Shown here piece by piece: positions 31,300 through 41,544 of a stretch of DNA of 64,000 nt. This stretch comes from Schistocerca nitens (Eukaryota > Arthropoda > Insecta > Orthoptera > Acrididae). Each line of letters begins with the position of its first letter. Position 1 is the first letter of the stretch. The notes under the pieces were generated by a model that was not told the origin of the DNA, searched no databases, and worked only from the letters and a program-made list of their open reading frames with translations. The position numbers and the translations under genes are program-made. The stretch lies in assembly GCF_023898315.1 (NCBI RefSeq), contig NC_064616.1:288265205-288329204 (forward strand). Reading direction: 5' to 3'.

Positions 31300-31720
31300 T
31301 TTATGTCCGCTCATCCACTTGACCGAGTGGTTTGTCAGTGGTAGTTGTCCTGCACAAGGGGGCAATGGCAGGTGTTTTAACACCCATTCCTCTAATCAAC
31401 AAGTCTGAGGTGCTGACTTCCACTGGAACAAACTGGGCTAGCGAGACACGTTTCACCTTTTGAGAAGCTTCCTGTGTCTCGTGTCATGGAGAAGCAAACA
31501 CAAAATCGTAAGGGTCTGTTAATTGTAGATAGTTTGAACGGACGACAAATCTTGCCAACCCTTAGCAAAATAGCTGGTAAGGAAGAGGATCACCTCATGC
31601 ACTCTGTGAATATGCCTACTGACATAATTCACCGTGTTGAGGACTGTATAGCCTGCAACTACCTGTATTATATCCGCGACCGGCAGCTTGCCGTATCACA
31701 GGTCGCTTGACGGCCTCACA
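31300..31720 (+). pseudogene. Possible LINE ORF1 esterase-like remnant
   Basis: The frame 31474-31710 includes KGLLIVDSLNGRQILPTLSK and MPTDIIHRVEDCI. This resembles the SGNH-esterase-like block (GDSHxR) in ORF1 of some CR1/Jockey-type LINEs, here with Val-Asp-Ser in place of Gly-Asp-Ser. The flanking sequence (STGTNWASETRFTF) fits an ORF1 linker. The similarity is from memory and weak; it could equally be a chance frame. Confidence 0.25.
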
Positions 31721-31907
31721 ACACAGACTGGATGTATACCAGCACAGTGGCTGGTAAACACATGCCGGTCTGTTTATGAGTTAGCGTCCGGCGGACTCCA
31801 CGGCAACAAGCGGCGCCTGTACTGCCACCAGAGGCTCCTGTGTCGTCTCAGGCGGTGCTACTACTGCGGCACTACTTAGCATCTGCTGGTCATCTGTTCG
31901 CAGCAGG

Positions 31908-32095
31908 TTGGCTCTGAGCACTATGGGACTTAACATCTGAGGTCATCAGTCCCCTATAACTGAGAACTAATTAAACCTAACTAACCTAAGGACATCGCAC
32001 ACAACCATGCCCGAGGCAGGGTTCGAACCTGCGACCGTAGCGGTCGCGCGGTTCCAGACTCAAGCGCCTAGAACCGCTCGGCCACACCGGCCGGC
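31908..32095 (-). mobile_element. SINE-1 copy with 11 bp TSD
   Basis: Reverse-oriented, complete. Duplication ttcgcagcagg at 31897-31907 and 32096-32106. Confidence 0.93.
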
Positions 32096-32269
32096 TTCGC
32101 AGCAGGCCGAGCAGGTGTTAGTCCGTCGAGTCAGTACGTAAGTGGCCACCCAGACATAGAGCAAGCAGTTTCAACCGCAGCACCAACCATACAGGATCCA
32201 CAGAAGCACTGCAATCAGCAGCCAGCAGTGAGTACAGGAGCCATCGCCTCTACCGATTACAGCATTCAA

Positions 32270-33065
32270 CGTGACAGAAGTGCACCCTGACAGAAGTGTC
32301 ATCGTGCGAACCATTCAATGAAACATCAAAAATATGGGCTTTAGGAGCCCAACGCCTACTCTTGTAGCCTTGACGACTGTACGACACAAAGCTTTACACC
32401 TCGTCTGGGCCCGTCAACACCGATTTTGGACTGTTGATGGCTGTAAACATGTAGCTGTTCGGACGAGTCTCATTTCAAAATTGTACGAGCGGTTGGACGT
32501 GTACGGGTGTGGTGGCAACCTCATGAATCCATGGACCCTGCATGTCAACAATGTCAAAAGGGGACTCTTCAAGCGGGTGGAGGCTCTGTAATGGTGTGTA
32601 TCGTGTGGAGTTGGAGTGATATCGAACCCCTGATACGTCTAGATACGATTCTGAGAGGTGAGACGTACGTAAGCACCCTGTCTCATCACCTGCAACCACT
32701 CATATAAATTGCGCATTCCTACGGACTTGGGCAATTCCAGCAGGACATTGCGATACCCCACACGTCCAGAATTGCTACAGAGTGACTCTAGGAACAGTCT
32801 TCTGAGCTTTAACACTTCCGCTGGCCACAAAACTTCCCACACATGAACGTTATTGAGCATATATGGGATGCCTTGCAACGTGCTGCCCAGGAGAGATCTC
32901 CACCCCCTCGCACTCTTACGGATTTATGGACAGCCCTACAGGATTCATGGCGTCAGTTCCATCCAGCACTATTTCTGACATTGGTAGAGTCCATGCCACA
33001 TCGTGTTGGGCACTTCTGCGTGCTCGCGGGGGCCCTACACGGTTTTAGGCAAGTGTACTAGTTTC
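32270..33065 (+). pseudogene. Tc1-like transposase, DD36E, second copy
   Basis: Sister of 25656-26895. It lacks the N-terminal 100 codons and joins in at IVRTIQ-like sequence near 32300. FQQDIAIPHTSRIATE carries the second Asp; the Glu is in MNVIEHIWDALQRAA (frame 32843-33061). 36 residues lie between them, with two stops inside. The C-terminus DLWTALQDSWRQFHPALFL and GALHGFRQVY is open. It has no SINE at the position where the sister copy has one. Confidence 0.8.
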
Positions 33066-34812
33066 TTTGGCTCTTCAAAGTGCATTCCGGGCGTAGTTCG
33101 TTAATTCAAAGACAGCTTCAGATCTTCAGCACAGTTTGGCTATACCAGTTTTAAGTATACTAATGCAAGCGAAAAAATGCTCCTGTCGAAGCACAATAAT
33201 GTTCCCGTTTACTTAAAAGACTCTGATTGAAATGTGTCGTACCAGCTACTTCATTCTACCTTTCACAGCACTTTTAAAATTTTTTGTAAGGATTTTGGCG
33301 TGCGAACATATTCCTACTCTTTTAGTTCTTCTTTCTTCAGTTAAGTCACCTCAGACTCCCACAAGCCCCCCTAGCTGTAACCCACTCACACCCACTGGTC
33401 CTACGCTGTAAGTTACTCGCAACCATCCACTCCCAGTTGCCCTTTCTCACTTACTCATTCAGTTCACGTCATTATCTCTTTGTGTCTGTCAGTCGTTGTC
33501 TCCAGTGTAACAGCCACAGTCTCCTCTCGCTGTCACTGTCTCCCTCTTGCTCTCTGTTACTGCTAATATCTCATTCCTTTCTTCCCCTGCTGCCGTCTCT
33601 TCTATCATTATCTCTCTCTTTCTCGTTGCCATTGGCAAATACTCTGTCTCGTATTATCGCTGGCTCTCACTCACTTAAACTTTCTCTTTACTTCCCACTA
33701 ACCCCGCCGGCCGTTGGCACTGTGTCCTTCACTCCTTTTGTATCCCTGTTTTGTCACTGTCAACTATGATCCACTGTCACTGCGTTCCACTCTTTCACTC
33801 AAATTGCACTGTCTCCTTCGCTCATTCTACGGTATAATACAGCCACTGTCTGCACTTCGCTCATTCTGTAACACAGCCACTGTCTACCCTTCGCTCTTTC
33901 TATAACACAACGATTGTCTACTATCTTCCAGTATTTATTACTTTTCCATCTTTTTGCCACTGCCACTGTCTACTTATCTCACAGCATAGAAATGCGCGAA
34001 TACATTAGCAAGCTAAAATTTTTGGGCAACTTTTTAAATGTGCTGAGGAAGACAGAATGAGGCAGCTGGTGCAGTACTTTTTAGTCAGAGTCTTTTAAAT
34101 AAACAATAATACATCGTCAATTTTGTGCTCCGGTAGGAGCATTTTTCCGCTGGTCCCCTTCTTTTTCCCGATGCAGCAGGGCATGTAACTCATATGAAAT
34201 GTACTGGTCAGTAAAATTTAAATAGTTTACTCTCGTAAAATTGAAATAACGCAAAAACAGTTTTACACCCAAGAGAAGATTTTACGTGCAGAAAAATGTT
34301 ACATGTGTTTCAGTACTACAACATGGGGTTCCCAGATGTTAATCGAGACATTTTACAGCATATTTATTCATGCTACGTCAATTTATAAACTACATTTTTC
34401 TCGTTATTCAGGATTTTACATGTAGAAGTAGGGTATCTTGAGAAAGGATAAAAATATCAAGAACATTTTCATTATAGTTCGAAATTGGGATTGGAGGAAT
34501 ATATCGTAAAAGTTTCTGCCATTTAGAGTGCATAGCCGTCTTGTAATCCTCGAATGGCTTTTGGATCGCTGAAGATGGCGAAAATATAGTTAAAAACCGT
34601 ATTTGTGGGTCGTTCCGAGGAACTTGCCATGAACTTATGATGTCTTCAAAACTCCCATCAGGCTCACCTAGACCACATCAAATGCAAAAAGAACCAACCG
34701 ATTTGCCCCATTTGCCTAAGCAGAACGAAATGTGTAATATTTATACTCGAGGTATGCGCATTGGAAAAACCCCGTTTTTATTCACCGCGTTTTGGCAGAC
34801 AACCCGAGATAA
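33066..34812. other. No gene; pyrimidine-rich minisatellite-like DNA
   Basis: 33430-33925 is rich in cactgtctc-type repeats. Near 33797-33915 three units of about 34-38 bp recur (agccactgtctgcacttcgc, agccactgtctacccttcgc). The Ser/Leu-rich 110-codon frame at 33437-33769 is a by-product. 33926-34812 shows nothing recognisable until LINE-A coding sequence begins. Confidence 0.5.
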
Positions 34813-35615
34813 TTGTGGTCCTATGTAAAACCGGTAAGTCGGTCTAGAGCTTCCAGCCATTCACTTGCTGACCTGTCTGGTGTGGCAGTTGAAGACAGCA
34901 AAATGACAGCTGAAGTTTTAAATTTCACTTCCAAGAAGTCGTCCACGCAGGAGAATCGTACAAACATACCATCCTTTGACCTTCGAACAGACTCCCGAAT
35001 AGACGACATAGTAATAAGCATCCCTGGCGTAGAGAAACAACGGAAGGAGTTGAAGACAGGTCCAGATGGAATCCTATTTCGATTTTTTAAAGAGTACTCT
35101 ACGGCATTGGGCCCTTACTTAGCTAGCATTTATCACGAACCTCTCGCCAAGTGCAAAGTTCCAAGCGATTGGAAAAAGGCCCATGTGACTCCTGCGTATA
35201 AGGGCAAAAGAGCGGCACCGTCAAATTACAGACCAATATCCCTAACATCAGTCTGCAGCAGAATCCTTGAACATATTCTCAGTTCCAATAGAATTTTCTT
35301 GAGACCGAGAAGCTTATGTCCACGAATCAGCACGGTTTTAGAAACCATCGCTCGTGTGAAACTGAGCTTGTCCTTTTCTCACATGGCATACTGCAAACTG
35401 TGGATGAAGGACAACAGGCTGAGTCCATATTTCTTGATTTCCGGAAAGCGTTTGACAGGATGCCCCACTGGAGGCTGTTAAGGAAGGGCCGAACATATGG
35501 GACAGGTTCAACGATATGTGAGTGGCTCGAAGACTTCTTAAGTTATAGGATCCAGTATGTTGTCCTCGATGGCGAGTGTTCGTCAGAGACCAGAGTGTCG
35601 TCAGGAATGCCCGAT

Positions 35616-35811
35616 GCCGCGCGGGATTAGCCGAGCGGTCTCAGGCGCTGCAGTCACGGACTGTGCGGCTGGTCCCGGCGGAGGTTCGAGTCCTCCCTCG
35701 GGCATGGGTGTGTGTGTTTGTCCTTAGGATAATTTAGGTTAAGTAGTGTGTAAGCTTAGGGACCGATGACCTTGGCAGTTAAGTCCCATAACATTTCACA
35801 CACGTTTGAAG
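35616..35811 (+). mobile_element. SINE-2 copy inside LINE-A RT
   Basis: Complete SINE-2: cgcgcgggattagccgagcg, box B ggttcgagtcctccctc, tail ending ttcacacacgtttgaa. It splits the RT between GMP and the expected QGS block. No clean target duplication was found, so a small deletion at insertion is possible. Confidence 0.88.
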
Positions 35812-36148
35812 TGTTACAGGACCGCTATTAGTCTCATACTCGTATAAATAAATGATTTGCCAGACAAGGTGGGCAGCAGTATGCGTTTGTTCGCTGGTGA
35901 TGCTGTGGTGTACGGTAAGGTGTCGGAGTTGAGTGACTTCAGGAGGATATAAGATGACTTGGACAAAATCTGTAGTTGGTGTGACGAATGGCAGCTAGGT
36001 CTAAATGTAGAAAAATTTTAGTGAATGATGATGAGTAGGAAAAAGAAACGCATAACGTTCCGATACAGAATTAGTAGTGTCCTGCTTGGCACAGTCACAC
36101 CAGTTAAACATCTGAGCTTAACGCTGCAAGGCGAGATGAAAAGGAACG

Positions 36149-36346
36149 GTCAGCCGGAGTGGCCGTGCGGTTCTTGGCGCTACAGTATGGAACCAGGCGA
36201 CCGCTACGTTCGCAGGTTCGAATCCTGCCTCGGGCATGGGTGTGTGTGATGTCCTTAGGTTAGTTAGGTTTAATTAGTTCTAAGTTCTAGGCAACTGATG
36301 ACCTCAGAAGTTAAGTCGCATAGTGCTCAGAGCCATTTGAACCATT
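36149..36346 (+). mobile_element. SINE-1 copy with 12 bp TSD
   Basis: Complete SINE-1 in LINE-A. Duplication tgaaaaggaacg at 36137-36148 and 36347-36358. Confidence 0.93.
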
Positions 36347-36847
36347 TGAAAAGGAACGACCATGTGAGGATAGTGGTAGAAAAAACGAATGGTCCACTTC
36401 GGTTTATTGGGAGAACTTTAAAAAAGTGTGGCTTCTCTGTGAAGGAGACCGCGGCCAAATCTTGAGTACTGCTCGAGTGTTTGGGATCCATACCAGGTCG
36501 GATTAAAGGAAAACATCGAAGGAATTCTGAGGTTAGAACAACACGCATGTGTTTCGGACATGCTTCAGGAACTCAAACTTGAATCTCTGGAGGGAAGGCG
36601 ACATTCTATTCGAGGAACACTGTTGAGAAGATGTAGACATTCGGATTTGAAGCTGACTCCAGAACGATTCTGCTGCCTCCAACATACACTGCGCGTCGGG
36701 ACCATGGAGGTAAGATACGAGAAATCATACATGTAGTCGTTTTTCCCTCGTTCTGTTTGCGAATGGTACAGGGAAGGAAATGACTTGTAGTGGTAGAGGG
36801 CATTCTCCGCCACGCTCCGTAAGAATGTGTGAATTGGTAAGGGTCCA

Positions 36848-36940
36848 AACTGCTGAGGTACTCAAACTAACTTAAACTAACTTATGCTAAGAACAACACA
36901 CACACCCATGCCCGATGGAGGACTCGAACCAGCGTCGGGA
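36848..36940 (-). mobile_element. SINE-2, truncated, in LINE-A 3' UTR
   Basis: Only the tail and box B survive (aaactgctgaggta, cccatgcccgatggaggact, cgaacc). It sits within the LINE-A 3' UTR, which resumes with ttacggagtatcgatgcag. Confidence 0.72.
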
Positions 36941-36994
36941 GGTTGATTACGGAGTATCGATGCAGATGTAGATTGAGTTTCTCGTCCAGTATGG

Positions 36995-37330
36995 GTGCAA
37001 ACAGTGGGGATATGCTTGCTGAAGAACCTGTTACAAAACATGCAGCAGTACCAGCAAGCGGCACAACACGCTCTGGAACTGCTGTTGGAGAAGATGACCA
37101 GCAGCACCATAATGTCGGAGGTATCCAAGCACCTCTCCAGGATGATTCCACGGCGAATGTACTCCAGCCAGCGCCGCCACCTTTCCCCAGCTTTGACAAG
37201 AAAGTGGAACCGTAGACGAATTACTTGCGCCGCTCGATATGCACTTTATCGCCCATGAAACAACAGGTGATATCCAGCAAGAGACTTTTTTTATTAACTT
37301 ACTCAAGAACAGAGTATAATGTAGCACCAT
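36995..37330 (+). pseudogene. Gypsy-type gag fragment
   Basis: One frame gives LLKNLLQNMQQYQQAAQHAL, a Gln-rich helix. The next frame ends PAPPPFPSFDKKVEP at 37215. The third continues YLRRLDMHFIAHETTGDIQQ-like sequence. This order (coiled Gln-rich stretch, PPPFPSFD, then an aromatic-rich capsid start) is typical of insect Ty3/Gypsy gag proteins. Three frames in 330 bp show it is broken. It abuts the LINE-A 3' end directly; no LTRs seen. Confidence 0.5.
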
Positions 37331-37689
37331 GACTATCGTGTGCAATGAATTTCTCTTACAACGCTCAACAAACAGTGTCTTAGAGAGCGAAGCGAGTGTC
37401 AGCCTGAAGCTCAGACACCGTTTCACAAGAACGCATATTCAGAACAAAACAGCGCTTATTCAGGAAACTCATGAAGGCAGTGAAGCTAGCCAGCGCCTCT
37501 GAAGGGTGAATCTGAGCAATACTACAGCTCCAGCAAGGTTTCTGCAGGAGCAGACTAAGAAAAGCTACATGAATGATGTCATCGTACCCAGTGGTAATAC
37601 CCGGTTGCTGGGGCCTGTTATCTCTTCCGAGGCTGTGCTGCTGCTGTTGCAGGAAGTACTGGTCAGCAGGCTCTAATACATACCTCCCA

Positions 37690-38150
37690 AATCAGACCCT
37701 CATTCTCAAATGTGGTCAGATATTCTCAGATGCTCGCCGAAATTTCTGTATACGAACGTATCGTGGTGTACATGATGCCAATCACCACTGTCTCCATCAG
37801 CTGCTGACTTCGAGACGGAGAGTATTGCGGTGTCAGATGAAGTATCCTTCCACTTAACATGGATTTTGGTTCCATTAGGAGCAGATATTAGGGACAAATA
37901 ATGCTCGGTCGCACATGGCATATCTCTCTATGAACTGTCTGCGTGATGTTGAGGTACTCCTATGGCCAGCAAGATCCCCAGATCTTTTCTCCGTGGAACA
38001 TGTATGGGATCATCTCGGACGTCAACTCCATTCCAGAACCATTATCCAGGATATCAAGGAGCATTTACAACAGTTATGGGGCAACCTGCATCAGGAGAGG
38101 AACGGCTTTATGACACCCTTACCAATCTATTTAGCGCATGCATCCAGGTC
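37690..38150 (+). pseudogene. Tc1-like transposase fragment, 32-residue D-E spacing
   Basis: The frame 37915-38322 starts MAYLSMNCLRDVEVLLWPAR, then SPDLFSVEHVWDHLGRQLHS, the catalytic Glu block. Just upstream NNARSH stands where DNARPH would hold the second Asp, so that residue is Asn. 32 residues separate it from the Glu, as in the 340-aa family. The first Asp region is near 37725 (IFSDARRNFCI). The end runs into a 21 bp G tract. Confidence 0.72.
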
Positions 38151-38153
38151 AGA

Positions 38154-38174
38154 GGGGGGGGGGGGGGGGGGGGG
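38154..38174 (+). repeat. Poly-G tract (21 bp)
   Basis: Uninterrupted run of 21 G at the end of a Tc1 remnant. It could form G-quadruplex structure, and its length is unlikely to be exact in an assembly. Confidence 0.9.
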
Positions 38175-39030
38175 ATATTGGCAAGTGGGCTCCTACTGCC
38201 ATGTACTCATTAGGGAACATTCCCAAGGGTCAATAAACGAACTGGATGAAACTTGGCGAGTGTGTAGAGGGTGCATAATAGCGCTGTCTTTTTTTGTGCC
38301 CAATTTCACTTTTAAGAAGTAAAACACAACCCGAAAGGTAATATGGCATTTTAGGCTTAGAGAGAATATCTTCGGAACGACGAGGCATAAAAAATGTTTT
38401 TCATGTAAAAGTTGACATGTAATTAATGCCCTTGAAAGCTATTTAATCATCCTTCGTAATAATTTGAAATTTTTCAAAGTACGACACTACTATTAATTAA
38501 TTTTGAAAAATGAAAACTTTTGCTACAACATAAATTAGATTCAAGCCACATACATCCCCATATAATAAAGCTGGTTTCTGAATTACCATAGCGTGCTCTC
38601 TGATTGTTATCAACGTAACTAACTAAAATATCTAAACATTCATTTTAAGTTAATTATCGTTTTTTTATACTTTAAATTGTTATTTTACGTTTTATATTCA
38701 TGGTTTCTTTTCTTTTTCGGGTGTACATTTCACATCTGTGTATTTAGTTAACTGAAGGTTATAAGTAACTCATTATTATGATAGAAAATAATTACAGTAA
38801 TGGTAATCTGTGAAGAAATGCTTACAACATGGCGGATTTTTTACGCCATGCACATAAAGTGAACGAAATTTCTACACGTAATATACATGAAGGAGAAGAC
38901 AATACAAAACAGTATTCATCACTAATACTTGTTTAGTAAATAAAACCGTCTGGGAATCTATAACAATACAGTTTTGTTATTTTTAGATTATTAAACAGTT
39001 CACCTCAAGATTTTTTATGTAAAAAAAGTA
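38175..39030. other. No gene recognised
   Basis: AT-rich (long A/T tracts), no motif-bearing frames. Confidence 0.45.
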
Positions 39031-39040
39031 AGTCATATAC

Positions 39041-40020
39041 AATATGTACAACAACCAAGAGGGAATAATAAGACTGGACGATAAAGAACGAAGTGCTCGT
39101 ATTAAGAAGGGTGTAAGACAAGGCTGTAGCCTTTCGCCCCTACTCTTCAATCTGTACATCGAGGAAGCAATGATGGAAATAAAAGAAAGGTTCAGGAGTG
39201 GAATTAAAATACAAGGTGAAAGGATATCAATGATACGATTCTCTGATGACATTGCTATCCTGAGTGAGAGTGAAGAAGAATTAAATGATCTGCTGAACGG
39301 AATGAACAGTCTAATCAGTACACAGTATGGTTTGAGAATAAATCGGAGAAAGACGAAGGTAATGAGATGTAGTAGAAATGAGAACAGCGAGAAACTTAAC
39401 ATCAGGATTGATGGTCACGAAGTCAATGAAGTTAAGGAATTCTGCTACCTAAGTAGTAAAATAACCAATGACGGACGGAGCAAGGAGGACATCAAAAGCA
39501 GACTCGCTATGGCAAAAAAGGCATTTCTGGCTAAGAGAAGTCTACTAATATCAAATAGCGGCCTTAATTTGAGGAAGAAATTTCTGAGGATGTACGTCTG
39601 GAGTACAGCATTGTATGGTAGTGAAACATGGACTGTGGGAAAACCGGAACAGAAGAGAATCGAAGCATTTGAGATGTGGTGTTATAGACGAATGTTGAAA
39701 ATTAGGTGGACTGATAAGGTAAGGAATGAGGAGGTTCTACGCAGAATCGGAGAGGAAAGGAATATGTGGAAAACACTGATAAGGAGAAGGGACGGGATGA
39801 TAGGACATCTGCTAAGACATGAGGGAATGACTTCCATGGTACTAGAGGGAGCTGTAGAGGGCAAAAACTGTAGAGGAAGACAGAGATTGGAATACGTCAA
39901 GCAAATAATTGAGGACGTAGGTTGCAAGTGCTACTCTGAGATGAAGAGGTTAGCACAGGAAAGGAATTCGTGGCGGGCCGCATCAAACCAGTCAGTAGAC
40001 TGATGACCAAAAAAATGCTG
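39041..40020 (+). mobile_element. RTE-like LINE, 5'-truncated 3' part
   Basis: Starts abruptly inside RT and runs through the C-terminus to an A-rich end (tgatgaccaaaaaaatgctg at about 40000-40020). Endonuclease and RT fingers are missing. A matching endonuclease-type fragment of the same clade lies at 47241-47570 on the other strand. No target duplication identified. Confidence 0.82.
39044..40003 (+). CDS. RTE-type reverse transcriptase, C-terminal 319 codons, open
   Basis: An unbroken frame, the longest unspoilt LINE frame in the window. RT blocks: KKGVRQGCSLSPLLFNLYIE (QG block), MIRFSDDIAILSESEEEL (catalytic pair Asp-Asp, with FSDD in place of the usual YADD), YGLRINRRKTKVM and FCYLSSKITNDGRSKEDIKS. 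The C-terminal region LYGSETWTVGKPEQKRIEAF, MWCYRRMLKIRWTDKVRNEE and GHLLRHEGMTSMVLEGAVEG is the conserved tail of RTE-clade proteins. The Met is internal to RT; without endonuclease and fingers it cannot transpose alone. Freedom from stops suggests a recent insertion. Confidence 0.85.
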   Translation: MYNNQEGIIRLDDKERSARIKKGVRQGCSLSPLLFNLYIEEAMMEIKERFRSGIKIQGERISMIRFSDDIAILSESEEELNDLLNGMNSLISTQYGLRINRRKTKVMRCSRNENSEKLNIRIDGHEVNEVKEFCYLSSKITNDGRSKEDIKSRLAMAKKAFLAKRSLLISNSGLNLRKKFLRMYVWSTALYGSETWTVGKPEQKRIEAFEMWCYRRMLKIRWTDKVRNEEVLRRIGEERNMWKTLIRRRDGMIGHLLRHEGMTSMVLEGAVEGKNCRGRQRLEYVKQIIEDVGCKCYSEMKRLAQERNSWRAASNQSVD

Positions 40021-40329
40021 ATCTGTGTCTCCTCCCATCTAGTCTGGAGATCGCACTACTACTTTATCGCTGATATATCAGCACAACTTTGCGTTCTGAC
40101 CTTCTTCACACTGTTCACCATCTTTCTCCTTTTTTGTGGTGTACTAGTGTTCTTTTGCCACACGACATAACTATTTCGTCGGACATTGTTTTTAACAACG
40201 TAAGTATCGTAACTCCATTACGTGTTTCATCCTCTTGGGCGTGTTTACCTACTCGTTGCCAACCTAAGGAAGTATATGTTCGAGACTAACTTCTATTCAT
40301 GATGTTTGTACTCTGCGTGTGTACGAGCG

Positions 40330-40331
<2 letters not shown>
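40021..40331. other. No gene recognised
   Basis: Spacer between the RTE fragment and a GA microsatellite; nothing seen. Confidence 0.4.
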
Positions 40332-40381
<50 letters not shown>

Positions 40382-40394
40382 AGAGAGAGAGAGC
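40332..40394 (+). repeat. (GA)n microsatellite with G-rich tail
   Basis: About 21 GA units, a short G run, more GA units, then gggggggg and ggaggggg stretches to about 40431. It adjoins the 3' side of the Penelope-like element. The Glu/Arg-rich frame reading through it is not a gene. Confidence 0.95.
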
Positions 40395-40900
40395 TGAAGA
40401 GGGTGGTTTTTTGGGGGGGGGAGGGGGAGGTTGGTGGTTTGCATTGTATGGTGTTGAATATGAATGTATGAATGTACTAGCTGCTAGCGAGTGGTTGAAA
40501 GCTTTGGTGACAGCTGATTTGACTTTTCGTTTCAATATTCTGTGGTGGGGTTCATGGAAAAGTGAGTGTATAGATGTTGGGTGGTATTATTATTGTATTG
40601 GATGGTATTATTATATTAATCCACTTTGGGAGCGTTATGCTATTATTTTATCTATTAGGGTAAATAATGAATTGCTTGGCATGTGTACTTGATCATTCAA
40701 CAGGGTTTTCCTTTCTGCTTTGTTTTTCTGTGTGTGGTAATTTTCTTGCAGGGTTTGGAGGTGTTTTGTTGTAGATTCTAATTACTTTCATCTAATTTTC
40801 TCTAGTGGTTGGTTTGTGGTCATGTTCTCTTAGGAGTTCTGAAAATGTGGAGTGGTTTTTCCCATATTTCCAGGCTCTCATGTGTTCTTTCTATCTGACA

Positions 40901-41503
40901 TCAAATGTTTCTACATGTTTGTCCTATGTACCTGCATTCACAAGTGTTACACTGTAGTTGATATATATCTGCTTTCTGATATATGTCTCTGTTTTTTGTC
41001 AGTTTTGGGTTGTATTTTTGTATAGAATTGTCTGTTGTGTATTCTAAGTTTAATCCCTGTCTTTTGAAAATGTTGGTGATTTTATGGGTGAGTTCGTGTT
41101 TGTATGTCATTGTGTACCATCTTGTATTTTCTTTCATCTTTTTCTGATTATCCTGTGTAGTTGTTATGGGACTACAAGTTTGTGTTTGGTTCAGTTGTGT
41201 TGTTGTCTGTGGTTTGATGCTTTCTGCTTTTATTTTACTTTTAATTTTTTTGTTTAGCTTTGTGACTTTGTTATTACTGTAACCATTATTTTGTGCTATC
41301 TGCATTATTATGTCCTGTTCTTTTTGGTAGCTTTCTTTGGTGAGTGGTACTGTGTTGAGTCTATGGAGCATGTGTTGGAGTGCTGCTTGCTTTTGTGAGT
41401 GTGGGTGGTTCGAGAATTGGGGAATGATAATGTCCGTTCCTGTGGGTCTACGGTAAATTTCAAACATATGCTTATTGTTTTGTTTTTTGAGTGTTATACC
41501 CAA
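40901..41503 (-). pseudogene. Penelope-like connector and GIY-YIG endonuclease
   Basis: A 200-codon open stretch. The start (KKQNNKHMFEIYRRPTGTDI, then HSQKQAALQHMLHRL) is the region after the RT palm. The end, DIYQLQCNTCECRYIGQTCR, is the opening of a GIY-YIG nuclease (here IYQ and YIG), preceded by the Cys pair common in Penelope. The frame stops two codons later; the remaining nuclease residues (EHMRAWKYGKNHSTFSELL-like) continue in other frames to about 40700. The enzyme would nick DNA to prime reverse transcription. Inactive by frameshift. Confidence 0.82.
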
Positions 41504-41544
41504 AAAGTTAATTTGGTTGTTCTGTTCTCTTTCAATTGTGAATT

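Larger units (their letters stand above)
34813..36780 (+). pseudogene. LINE-A reverse transcriptase, multiply broken
   Basis: Blocks in order: SRASSHSLADLSGVAVEDSK (linker); KTGPDGILFRFFKEYST and SNYRPISLTSVCSRILEHIL (frame 34813-35481); STNQHGFRNHRSCETELVLF and SIFLDFRKAFDRMPHWRLL (frame 35316-35630); then, beyond the SINE-2, RLFAGDAVVYGKVSELSD, where the catalytic FADD has become FAGD. After the SINE-1 at 36149: GPLRFIGRTLKKCGFSVKET and PPTYTARRDHGGKIREI. Frameshifts and stops between blocks. The catalytic loss is seen directly, so the enzyme is dead. Confidence 0.82.
34813..36973 (+). mobile_element. LINE-A, long decayed copy with three SINEs
   Basis: Covers the linker before RT through to the 3' end (gcagatgtagattgag). 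Interrupted by SINE-2 (35616-35811), SINE-1 (36149-36346) and a truncated SINE-2 (36848-36940). The 5' end and endonuclease domain are not recognised upstream of 34813. Confidence 0.82.

Noticed and set aside
33437-33769. 110-codon Ser/Leu-rich frame resembling a signal-rich peptide
   Set aside because: Low-complexity pyrimidine repeat (cactgtctc units).
36995-37258. Host Gln-rich transcription factor
   Set aside because: The following PPPFPSFDKK block and frame pattern fit Gypsy gag better.
40306-40692. 128-codon frame rich in Arg/Glu and Gly
   Set aside because: Produced by the GA microsatellite and G-rich tract.
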